DNA of 9,331 nt from Planctomycetota bacterium (GTDB lineage: Bacteria; Planctomycetota; Phycisphaerae; Phycisphaerales; SM1A02), in the NCBI GenBank assembly GCA_009926815.1, contig RFOC01000073.1, positions 1 through 9,331 of the forward strand. Direction: 5' to 3'. Below the pieces are notes generated by a model, which worked only from the letters and a program-made list of their open reading frames with translations, was not told the DNA's origin and made no database searches. Shown in pieces: positions 1 through 7,300 of this stretch. The position numbers and the translations under genes were made by a program. Each line of letters starts with the position of its first letter. The stretch's first letter is position 1.

Positions 1-19
1 GTGCGCGTGAGGGGTGGGA

Positions 20-157
20 CTACGGGCAGGGCCCGAAGTGCACCAGGAGCACGGAGATGTCGGCGGCACCGACCTCGCCATCATGGTCCAGATCCGCGCT
101 CAGGCAGCCGCCGGTGGCGCCGAACTCCACCAGCACCAGGCTGATGTCGGATGCAGC
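20..157 (-). pseudogene. C-terminal remnant of a dockerin/EF-hand repeat secreted protein
   Basis: Read on the minus strand, this stretch encodes about 45 residues that look like the end of a secreted planctomycete protein. A half repeat, ASDISLVLVEFG, is followed by a complete 12-residue calcium-loop motif with the DxDxDG pattern (DLDHDGEVGAAD), then ISVLLVHFGPCP and a TAG stop at 20-22. Paired repeats of this kind form dockerin-type domains at protein C-termini. The first repeat lacks its own calcium loop: the match stops near position 157, and the sequence further upstream on this strand is antisense to the antitoxin gene and shows no such motif in any frame. The frame stays open to an ATG at 235, but the extra N-terminal residues look non-coding and give no signal peptide. 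I read it as a decayed or recombination-truncated 3' end. A short expressed protein is possible but unlikely. Confidence 0.6.
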
Positions 158-179
158 GGGGGTTGTTGGTCGCCGAGGC

Positions 180-198
180 GTATGCACAATGTTCGTAC
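180..198. promoter_or_regulatory. Candidate operator: 19-bp imperfect dyad at the antitoxin start
   Basis: The sequence GTATGCACAATGTTCGTAC is an imperfect inverted repeat centred on position 189; seven of nine base pairs across the centre are symmetric. It overlaps the proposed antitoxin start codon at 182. Antitoxins with an AbrB/MazE fold usually bind palindromes in their own promoter, so this is a plausible autorepression site. A -10-like CACAAT (185-190) lies inside it, with a weak TTGTTG (163-168) 16 bp upstream. Seen: the symmetry. Inferred: operator and promoter role. Confidence 0.4.
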
Positions 199-427
199 CA
201 CGGTGAAGACGCTTCAGCGGGTCGGCAACAGTCACGCGATCGTGCTCGATCGGGCCATCCGCGAGGCGATTGGACTGCAGCCGGATGACGCCGTGCAGAT
301 CACGGTCAGCGGCGACAGCCTGATCATCACCCCGGTGGGCGTGGGACTGGGCAAGGCGGTGGTTGCCCGCAGCCTGAAGTCCATTCGCCCGCGATATCGG
401 GTCATGCTTCGCAACCTTGCCAAGTGA
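182..427 (+). CDS. AbrB/MazE-family antitoxin of a type II toxin-antitoxin module
   Basis: An 81-residue protein with the swapped-hairpin AbrB/MazE DNA-binding fold near its N-terminus. The diagnostic run is VKTLQRVGNSHAIVLDRAI at about residues 8-26, followed by GLQPDDAVQITVSGDSLIIT and then a basic C-terminal tail (SLKSIRPRYRVMLRNLAK) where such antitoxins normally contact their toxin. It should neutralise the Doc-like protein encoded next door and repress the operon. The start is uncertain. ATG 182 has only GAGG at 175-178, too close to be a good ribosome site. GTG 203 would give a 74-residue protein beginning at VKTLQRVGNS and would leave the 180-198 dyad wholly upstream. The gene ends in AAGTGACC, so its TGA overlaps the toxin's GTG by 4 bp, which points to translational coupling. 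An AbrB-type partner for a Doc toxin is a mixed pairing, since classical Doc is paired with Phd. Confidence 0.85.
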   Translation: MHNVRTTVKTLQRVGNSHAIVLDRAIREAIGLQPDDAVQITVSGDSLIITPVGVGLGKAVVARSLKSIRPRYRVMLRNLAK

Positions 428-906
428 CCATGCGGAGATCCCCGCGCTTTCTCTCGGTCGATGACGTCATCCTCATGCATGCCGACACGCTCGGGCATGA
501 AGGTGGGCTGGCCGGCATCCGCGATCAGGGGCTTCTCGAGTCCGCTGTCATGATGCCCCGCCAGCAATTCGGTGGCCTGCCGCTGCATCGAGCGCTTGCG
601 GACCAGGCGGGTGCCTACCTGTTCCATCTCTACAGGAATGATCCGTTCAACGACGGTAACAAGCGGGCCGCCGTGCTGGCGGCCCTGATCTTTGACGACG
701 CCAACGGGGTTGGGGATCTTCCGGAGCCGGAGCCACTGGAGATGCTCACCATGCGGCGCGCTGCCGGCGAGATCGGCAAGGACGCGGTGGCCTCGTTCTT
801 CCGAAACCACCTTCGGCGAGTCAGGCGTGGCGTTCAGGGAGGCCGCGCATCGAGCCCCCTCGCCTCCGGCCGCGGTCGCCGGCGAGGTGGGGATCGTCGA
901 GGATGA
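424..906 (+). CDS. doc: Doc-like (death-on-curing, Fic-fold) toxin with altered catalytic motif
   Basis: A 160-residue protein matching the Doc branch of the Fic family, which in phage P1 phosphorylates EF-Tu and blocks translation. Recognisable parts are the N-terminal LSVDDVILMH, then GGLAGIRDQGLLESAV (about 27-42), the helical ADQAGAYLFHLYRN, and the core motif DPFNDGNKRAA (73-83). In P1 Doc the core reads HIFNDANKR. Here the first residue, the Fic histidine, is Asp73 (codon GAT at 640-642), while Asp77, Asn79, Lys80 and Arg81 are kept. The usual C-terminal helix ends near residue 137 (AASFFRNHL-like region). About 23 further residues, rich in Arg, Gly and Ser, read like GC-rich run-on and are absent from P1 Doc, which is about 126 residues. 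Start: GTG 424 overlaps the antitoxin stop; ATG 430 is an equally possible alternative. Neither has a Shine-Dalgarno, so coupling to the antitoxin is likely. The His-to-Asp change may mean reduced or altered activity. Confidence 0.88.
   Translation: MTMRRSPRFLSVDDVILMHADTLGHEGGLAGIRDQGLLESAVMMPRQQFGGLPLHRALADQAGAYLFHLYRNDPFNDGNKRAAVLAALIFDDANGVGDLPEPEPLEMLTMRRAAGEIGKDAVASFFRNHLRRVRRGVQGGRASSPLASGRGRRRGGDRRG
855..892 (+). other. GC-rich hairpin in the 3' tail of the doc gene
   Basis: CCCCTCGCC (856-864) can pair with GGCGAGGTGGGG (881-892) through a six-base-pair uninterrupted core (CTCGCC with GGCGAG), extended by four G-C pairs around one bulged T, closing a 16-nt loop. It lies in the poorly conserved Arg/Gly-rich tail of the toxin and just before the gap to recC. 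There is no following T run, so it does not fit a classical intrinsic terminator. In DNA this GC-rich such a stem can arise by chance. It could still reduce read-through from the toxin-antitoxin operon into recC. Confidence 0.25.
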
Positions 907-940
907 GCAGGGGGACGCGGCTCGGCCATCTGCGTCCGGA

Positions 941-966
941 TTGCGTCCGCGCGGGCCATTTACACT
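941..966 (+). promoter_or_regulatory. Candidate promoter for the recCBD operon
   Basis: In the 66-bp gap before recC there is a TACACT hexamer (961-966; four of six matches to TATAAT) and a weak TTGCGT (941-946; three of six to TTGACA) only 14 bp upstream, which is short spacing. From the -10-like box, transcription would begin near 972-974, at the GTG start of recC itself. This fits the absence of any Shine-Dalgarno sequence there. The call rests on position and weak consensus only. Read-through from the upstream toxin-antitoxin genes is the alternative. Confidence 0.3.
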
Positions 967-972
967 GGCCGC

Positions 973-3900
973 GTGGACGCTGACGCCGTCTCCGCATCCC
1001 GGTCGGACAACCTCCGCGGCTTCCGGCTGGTGCGGGCCGCCACCGCCGATGCGCTGGCCGCCGATCTGGCCGGCATGTTCGCCGGGCCTCGGCCGCCCGG
1101 GCCGCTCGATCGCTGCGTGGTGGCGGTGCAGGGACCGGGCCTCGGCCGCTGGCTTCGCGCCGACATGGCCCGCAGGCTCGGGGCCTGGGGTGGCGTGGAG
1201 ACGCCCTTCCTTCGCTCCTTCCTTCTGGACCTGGCCTGCGCGGGCAGCCCGGTGCCGTCGCCTCGTGGTCGCCAGGACATCGACCAGCTCGGGTTCCGCA
1301 TCGCCGCGGCACTCGCCGGAGCGCTGCGCGGACAGGGGCCGCTGGATGGGCAAGCCATGGCATCCGTGCTTCGCATGGTCCGCGGGGAGCAAGGCCGCGT
1401 GGATCATGCCGCACTGCTTCGCGTGTCCAGCCGCCTCGCGGATGCCTTCGATCGCTATCAGGTGGACCGGCCGGAACTGGTCATGGCGTGGGAGCAGGGA
1501 CGCAGCGGGCTGCCCGCATCCGCGTCGGCAGACCTTCGGCAACTGGAGGCCTGGCAGCAGCCACTGTGGCTGGCCACCGCGATGGATCATGCCTCGCATC
1601 GGGCGTGGACTCGCCTGCGACATGTGGCGGCGCAGTGGGAGCGGGGCGTGGTGCCGGATCACGCCAGGCTTCCCGCCTTCGTGAGCGTCTTCGGGGTGTC
1701 GCTGCTCTCGCCCTTCCTGGTGCGCGTGCTGCAGGCCCTGGGTCGGCACGCCATGGTCACGCTGCACATGCTCACGCCCACGCAGGCCTTCGTGGCGGAG
1801 CGTTCCTCGCGAAGGCAGCTGCTCTGGCAGGCAGCCGAGGCCGAGGCGGATGAGGCCGGCATGGCCGAGGCACTGCACCTGCAGGCGGGGCATCCGCTGC
1901 TGGATGCCATGGGTCGACAGGCCAGTCAGGCCCAGCGGGTGCTGCTGGATCTGGATGTGGACATGGATGCGGAAGGGCCGCTTCCCGCCGGGCCGCCGGA
2001 GAGCGCGCTGCAGCGATTGCAGCAGGATCTGATGCTGGACCAGCCGCCCTCCGGGGCTCCGGATCGCCCCGATGATTCCATCCAGGTGCATTCGGTGGCC
2101 TCGCCGCACCGCGCTGCGCAGGTGGCTCACGATGCCGTGCTGGCGGCCATGGCCGACATGCCGGGCCTGCGGCCGGAGCGTGTGGGCATCCTCACGCCGG
2201 ACATCGCGGTGGTGGGCAACGCCATCGAGTCGGTCTTCGCCGGCCATGGTTGCATCACGCTGACCGCGGCCGACCGGCGGCTGGCCCGACCGAGTTCGCT
2301 GGTGGTCGCCCTGCAGCACGCGCTGGGTGCCGTGAGCGAGGGCCTGACCATGGCGAGCGTGCAGGCCACCCTGGGCCAGGCGGGCACGCTGGCGGCGCTT
2401 CGCGTGCCATCGGAGGAACTGGCCCGCTGGATGGAGCAGCTGGAGACGGCGGGCGCTCGCCGGTTCCTGGATGCCGCGGATCGGGCCGAGCGCCTCGGGC
2501 GGCCCGTGGCCCCGGACGATCGCCTTCACACGCTGCAGTGGGCCGTGGATCGGGTGGTTCTGGGCGTGGCCATGCAGGTCGAAGCGGATCCCATGGAACC
2601 GGAAGCGGCTGCCCGGCCCATGAGCTCGGTCGATCCGGAGTTGCTGCCTTCGCCGGCATCCGGCAGCGATGCGCTGGAGTCGCTGCACCGGGTGGTCCAG
2701 GCCGTGGAAGCCCTGGCGGATTTCGTGCGTCAGGCCGGGGGCGATCGGTCGCTGCCGGAGTGGTGCGGGTGGCTGCAGCGCCTGGCCGAGCGCCTGTTGC
2801 CGGCCGCGGAGCACGCGGACTTCGGCGATGAGCGTCGGCACCTCGACCGGGGGCTTGCGCAACTGGCGCAGGCGGCCACGCAGGGCGGCTTCACGGAGCC
2901 CATCGACTTCGCCGCGGCGCGCGAGCGGCTGCTGGCGGCCATGGCGGACACGCGCGAGGGCACGCACTTCTCGGGTGGCGGCGTGCAGCTGGCCCGGCTC
3001 TCGCCCATGCGAAGCGTGCCCTTCGACGTGCTGGTGCTGGTGGGCATGGATCTGGGTGCATTCCCGCGCAGTCGTCACGCCGACGCGATCGACATGATCC
3101 AGGTTGCACCGCGCGCCGGCGACCAGGTGCCCCGCCAGGAGGACCTGCAGCTCTTCCTGGAGTGCGTGCATGCCGCGCGACGGCGCCTGGTGATCATCCA
3201 CCAGGGCGTGGATGCACGCACGGGGGGGCCGCGGCCGCCCTCGCCGGTGGTCGACCAGCTGCTCGATGCGTGCGTGGCCGGTTCCGCCCAGGCCGAGGCG
3301 CTTCGCAAGGCGTGGGTGCAGGTCCATCCGCTCCGTGCGGACCAGCCCGAGGCGTGGCATCGCGCGGATCGGGCCGGGTTCGACGCCGCGGCGCGGGATG
3401 CGGCCGAGGCCGCGGTCCGGGGTCGCGTGGATCCGCGGGTGCGTTCCTTCATGGAAGGGATGACGCTGGAGCCGCAGCCGCCCGAGTCCACGCACGAGTG
3501 GCTGAAGACGCTCCGAAGCCCGGCCGAGATGCTGCTGTCCAGGCTGGGGATTCGCATGCCCGATGGGGAGGCGCTGCTGCGCGAGGGCGATGAGCTGATC
3601 GAGACCGACGCGCTGCAGGACTGGAAGCGGCGGGAGTCCTGCATGCGGTCCATCCTCCGCGGGATCTCGGCGGAGGATTGGCTGCGGTCCATGCGGCTGC
3701 AGGGCTGGCTGCCGCACGGCCCGCGGGGCGAGGCCTTGGCTCGGGACACGCTGCAGGAGGTGCTGCAGGCCCGCCAAGCAGTGAGCAAATTGGCCGTGAA
3801 GCACGGCTGGCTTGCCGGCGGGCAGGTTCGCACGGTCGAGCGCGATCACCTCCTCCGGGTCCGCGGTCGCGCCTTCAGCCTGCTGGTGGAGCGGTTGCCG

Positions 3901-4386
3901 GATGCGCCGGTGCAGGTGCTCTGGTACCCGGCGAGCGGCAGGCACCATCGAATCGCCCTCTGGATCCGGCATCTCATGTGGAGCGTGATCGATCCGGAGT
4001 CGCATTCGATCGAGATGCCGCTGGGGAACCTGAACGCCAGGTTGCATGCCGCCATCGATCCGGCGCGGGCCATCCCGCGCCTCGAGCGGCTCCTGGATCT
4101 GGCCACCGCCGCCACTTGCGTGCCGCTGCCGATCGAGCCGAAGGTGGTGCAGGCATGGGATCCCGATCCGCTGAAGAGTGCTCGGGCGATCCGCCAGAAG
4201 CTTGATCGTGGTCGCAACGGCGTTCCGGGCCTCATGGACAAGGCCGAGGTGGCACTGGTGTTCGCCCAGCAGCTGTGGGGCCCCGGGGATGCCGTGCAGA
4301 TCGGGGCGGCTCTGGTGCCCACCGGTCTGGATGCGCTGGCCGCGGAGATCCGGGGTGCCATGCAGGAGGACGGATGGGGCAAGTGA
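973..4386 (+). CDS. recC: RecC, exodeoxyribonuclease V gamma subunit (Chi-scanning scaffold of RecBCD)
   Basis: A 1137-residue protein, close to the 1122 of E. coli RecC, and collinear with it. It should hold RecB and RecD together, split the duplex, and read the 3' strand for Chi. Family landmarks seen: AVQGPGLGRWL (51-61), LADAFDRYQVDRPE (155-168), FVSVFGVSLLSPF followed by QALGRHAMVTLHM, ASPHRAAQVAHDAVLAAM (from about 376), ADRRLARPSSLV, then LSPMRSVPFDVL (676-687) with VGMDLGAFPR (690-699), PRAGDQVPRQEDLQLFLE (713-730), and a nuclease-like C-terminal domain lacking catalytic residues, as is typical of RecC. The start is GTG 973: no other ATG, GTG or TTG lies in this frame back to the stop at 904-906. 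No Shine-Dalgarno precedes it. It overlaps recB by 13 bp. A G7 tract lies at 3222-3228. Several Chi-tunnel residues differ from E. coli. Confidence 0.95.
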   Translation: MDADAVSASRSDNLRGFRLVRAATADALAADLAGMFAGPRPPGPLDRCVVAVQGPGLGRWLRADMARRLGAWGGVETPFLRSFLLDLACAGSPVPSPRGRQDIDQLGFRIAAALAGALRGQGPLDGQAMASVLRMVRGEQGRVDHAALLRVSSRLADAFDRYQVDRPELVMAWEQGRSGLPASASADLRQLEAWQQPLWLATAMDHASHRAWTRLRHVAAQWERGVVPDHARLPAFVSVFGVSLLSPFLVRVLQALGRHAMVTLHMLTPTQAFVAERSSRRQLLWQAAEAEADEAGMAEALHLQAGHPLLDAMGRQASQAQRVLLDLDVDMDAEGPLPAGPPESALQRLQQDLMLDQPPSGAPDRPDDSIQVHSVASPHRAAQVAHDAVLAAMADMPGLRPERVGILTPDIAVVGNAIESVFAGHGCITLTAADRRLARPSSLVVALQHALGAVSEGLTMASVQATLGQAGTLAALRVPSEELARWMEQLETAGARRFLDAADRAERLGRPVAPDDRLHTLQWAVDRVVLGVAMQVEADPMEPEAAARPMSSVDPELLPSPASGSDALESLHRVVQAVEALADFVRQAGGDRSLPEWCGWLQRLAERLLPAAEHADFGDERRHLDRGLAQLAQAATQGGFTEPIDFAAARERLLAAMADTREGTHFSGGGVQLARLSPMRSVPFDVLVLVGMDLGAFPRSRHADAIDMIQVAPRAGDQVPRQEDLQLFLECVHAARRRLVIIHQGVDARTGGPRPPSPVVDQLLDACVAGSAQAEALRKAWVQVHPLRADQPEAWHRADRAGFDAAARDAAEAAVRGRVDPRVRSFMEGMTLEPQPPESTHEWLKTLRSPAEMLLSRLGIRMPDGEALLREGDELIETDALQDWKRRESCMRSILRGISAEDWLRSMRLQGWLPHGPRGEALARDTLQEVLQARQAVSKLAVKHGWLAGGQVRTVERDHLLRVRGRAFSLLVERLPDAPVQVLWYPASGRHHRIALWIRHLMWSVIDPESHSIEMPLGNLNARLHAAIDPARAIPRLERLLDLATAATCVPLPIEPKVVQAWDPDPLKSARAIRQKLDRGRNGVPGLMDKAEVALVFAQQLWGPGDAVQIGAALVPTGLDALAAEIRGAMQEDGWGK
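4364..4369 (+). promoter_or_regulatory. Ribosome binding site of recB
   Basis: AGGAGG lies within the 3' end of recC, 4 nt before ATG 4374 and 13 nt before GTG 4383. The first spacing is short but workable; the second is long. This favours ATG 4374 as the recB start, though ATG 4392 and GTG 4383 remain in the same frame. Confidence 0.6.
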
Positions 4387-7300
4387 CCTCCATGCCCTTC
4401 GATCCCGCCTCGGCGGACCTTTCCGGCCTGACCGTGATCGAGGCCAGCGCGGGCACGGGCAAGACGCACGCCATCCAGAAGCTGGTCACGCGACTGGTGC
4501 GCGAAGGCGTGCCCATGCCCCGCATGCTGCTCATGAGCTTCACCAACGCGGCCGCGGCCGAGCTCTCGCAGCGCGTGCGCGCGGAACTGCAGCAGGCGCT
4601 TCAGTCGTGCGGCCCGGCGGCCTCGGCCGAGCGGCTGCTGCTGCAACGCGCCCTGGGTGACTTCGACCGCGCCTGCATCAGCACCATCCACGGATTCTGC
4701 CAGCGCATGCTGGTCGAGCACGCCATGGAAGCGGGCGTGCACGGCCTGCAGGGGTGGTCGCTGCAGACCGACGAGACCGAGGCCCGGCGCCGCGTCTGCG
4801 GCGATGCGTGGGCGGCACTGGTGGCGCCCAGTGCGGAGCTGGCCGCGGCGGTGGGGCCGTTCCGTGGCGTGACCGGTGGCCTGCGGAAGGCCCTCGAGCG
4901 ACGCCGCGAGACGGAACGGGTGCTGGCCGCGGACTTCGCCGCCGCCCAGCGCGAGGTGGATCGGGCGCTCGCGTCGCTTCGGGATCGCAGCATGCAGGAC
5001 GCGCTGATCGTGGTGCGGGACAACTTCAACAAGGACGCGAAGGAGCCGGCCGGTGAAGTGCTCGCGGCCATCGCGCCGGGCGGCCATCTCGGCGGGGAGC
5101 TGGCGAAGGCGATCGACAGTTTGCTCGATCCCCGGAACATGCGCAAGAGCGTGCCCGTGGCGGCGGCCAAGGCCAGGGCCGCCAACGCCCTGCTAGGCAG
5201 TGGTTCCTGGACGGAGGCCTGCACGCGACTGCAGCGGCTGGGGGACGCGATCGCCGCGCTTGGACAGGCCGCCATCGACACGGTGGTGCGTGATGCCCTT
5301 CGCCGCCTGCTCGAGCATCGCTCGATCGCCCGGACCGTCACCTTCGATGACCTCATCACGCGCCTGCGCGACGCGGTGACGGATCCCTCGGGGGCCATGG
5401 GCGCAGCGCTTCGCGAGCGATTCGAGGTGGTGATCGTGGACGAGGTGCAGGACACGGATCCGGCCCAGGCCCAGATCCTTCGTGCGGCGTTCGCCCAGTC
5501 GCCGGAGCACCGGCTGATCCTGGTGGGCGATCCCAAGCAGTCGATCTACGCCTTCCGCAACGCGGATGTGGATGCGTACATGGCCCTGCGCGGCCTGTCG
5601 CGCAAGCCTCCATACCGGCTCGATGTCAGCCACCGGAGCGACCGCGCGCTCATCGACTGCGTGCAGCGACTCTACGCGGTGCCGTCGCCGTTCCTTCGCC
5701 AGGACATTCCCGCCATGGCGGTGCGGAGCGCCCATCCGCAACCTCGCATCCATGGTCCGGCAGGCGCCGCACCCGGTCTCGCCCTGCATGTCGCCGCCAC
5801 GACCGACGTCGAGGCCATGCTCGACCTGACGGCCCGCGCCATCGCGGCGGACCTGCGATTTGGGTGGAGGATCCAGGAGATGCGCGAAGGCCGGGCCGTG
5901 TCGCGCGATCTGGTGCCGGGCGACATCGCCGTGCTGTGTCACCAGCATTGGCAGGGGCGACGCATCGCCGACGGCCTGCAGGCCCTGGGCGTTCCGGTGG
6001 TGATCATGGATCGGCAGGGCGTGCTGCAGAGCCGGGCCGCGCAGGGTGTGCTGGGGCTGCTCGCCGCCATGTCCCGGCCGTGGCATCGGGCCACGGCGCT
6101 GGGCGCGCTCGCCGGCGCCTGCACGGGGCTGCGGGGCAAGGATGCCGTGGAGGCGCCGGATGTCTGGGTGCGGCGGTTGCGTCAGGCGACCGACCGCTTC
6201 GAGCGGCAGGGCGTTGGCGCGGCGCTTCGCTGGCTGGTGCGTGAGGTCGGCCCGGAGCACGGCCGCAGGGCCACGCTCGAGGCGCCCGGGGGCGAGCGTC
6301 TGGCCACGGACTTCGATCATGTGCTGGAGGAACTGGAGAAGGCCCAGTGCTCGGGTGCCGCCACCCCGCACGCGCTGGCCGCGTGGCTTGCCCAGCGGGT
6401 GCACGACGATGCGCCCGAGGACGAGACCGCCCGCTGCCGCGCGCTGGGTGGCCTGGATGCGGTGCAGGTGATGACCCTGCACGGCAGCAAGGGTCTCACC
6501 TTCGGCGTGACGTGGCTGCCCACGTTCATGGTGACGCCTCGCGCGGACGATCACGATGGCGCCGAGGCACGCCGCCTGCTCTACGTGGGGCTCACGCGGG
6601 CTCGCCACGTCACCCGTGCCGTGTGGATGGCCAACGAGCAGGCCTTCGCTTCACCGCTGGCCCAGCTGCTGCATGCCCGCGATCAGGCGGACCCGGAGCG
6701 CATCGCGGACGATGTCCAGCGGCAGCTGGCGGACGCGGGCCGGGCCCGGGCGGATCTGGAGGGGCTCGCGGCGGCGTCGGACGGCGCCATGGCCGTGCTC
6801 CCGCTGGAGGTCACGGACCTTGCGCCCGCGGTGCCCGCCGATGCCCCGACGCTGGCGCCGGCTCGCGTCATGCCCAGCGTTCCCGAGCGAGCCGTCATGC
6901 TCAGCTTCACCTCGCTCTCCGGCGTGAAGAAACTCGCGGACACCGAAGTGCAGGAACGAGACGTGGACGCGGTATCCGCTCCGCAGCGAGCCGGGCCGCC
7001 CACGCCCGTGACCGGCATGGACGCGGCTCTTCGCGCGGTTGGCGTGAGCGGTGCCGCGCTGGGCACGCTGGTGCACGACGCTCTGGCCGAGGCGGAGGCC
7101 TTCGGTGGTCTGGCGGTCGGGGCCGATCCCGGACCGCTGCATGAGGCGCTGCGTCGACACGCCGTTGGCCTGCCCATCCGGTCGGACGCGTCGCTGCAGG
7201 CGCTGGCTGCGGCGCTGCAGCAGGCGCTCTCGGCGGACACGGGCCGGCCGGAGATCGCCACCGTGTCCGAGGTGGCGACCGCGCCGGATCACTGCCTGCG

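Noticed and set aside
20..235. A complete 71-residue minus-strand gene starting at ATG 235.
   Set aside because: The first 25 or so residues are antisense to the conserved part of the antitoxin, give no signal peptide, and do not resemble the start of a dockerin protein; a truncated remnant fits better.
931..949. Direct repeat TGCGTCCG at 931-938 and 942-949 upstream of recC.
   Set aside because: Eight bases in GC-rich DNA with 11-bp periodicity from only two copies is too little to call an operator.
692..1684. A 330-codon plus-strand frame spanning the end of doc and the start of recC.
   Set aside because: It is out of frame with both genes, rich in Trp, Arg and Ser, and has no recognisable domain; the RecC frame covers the same DNA with clear homology.
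232..4047. A 1271-codon open frame on the minus strand, antisense to doc and nearly all of recC.
   Set aside because: Its translation is low-complexity and rich in Arg, His, Gln and Pro, with no recognisable domain. Such long antisense frames are expected opposite high-GC genes whose third positions are almost always G or C. recC on the other strand is unmistakable.
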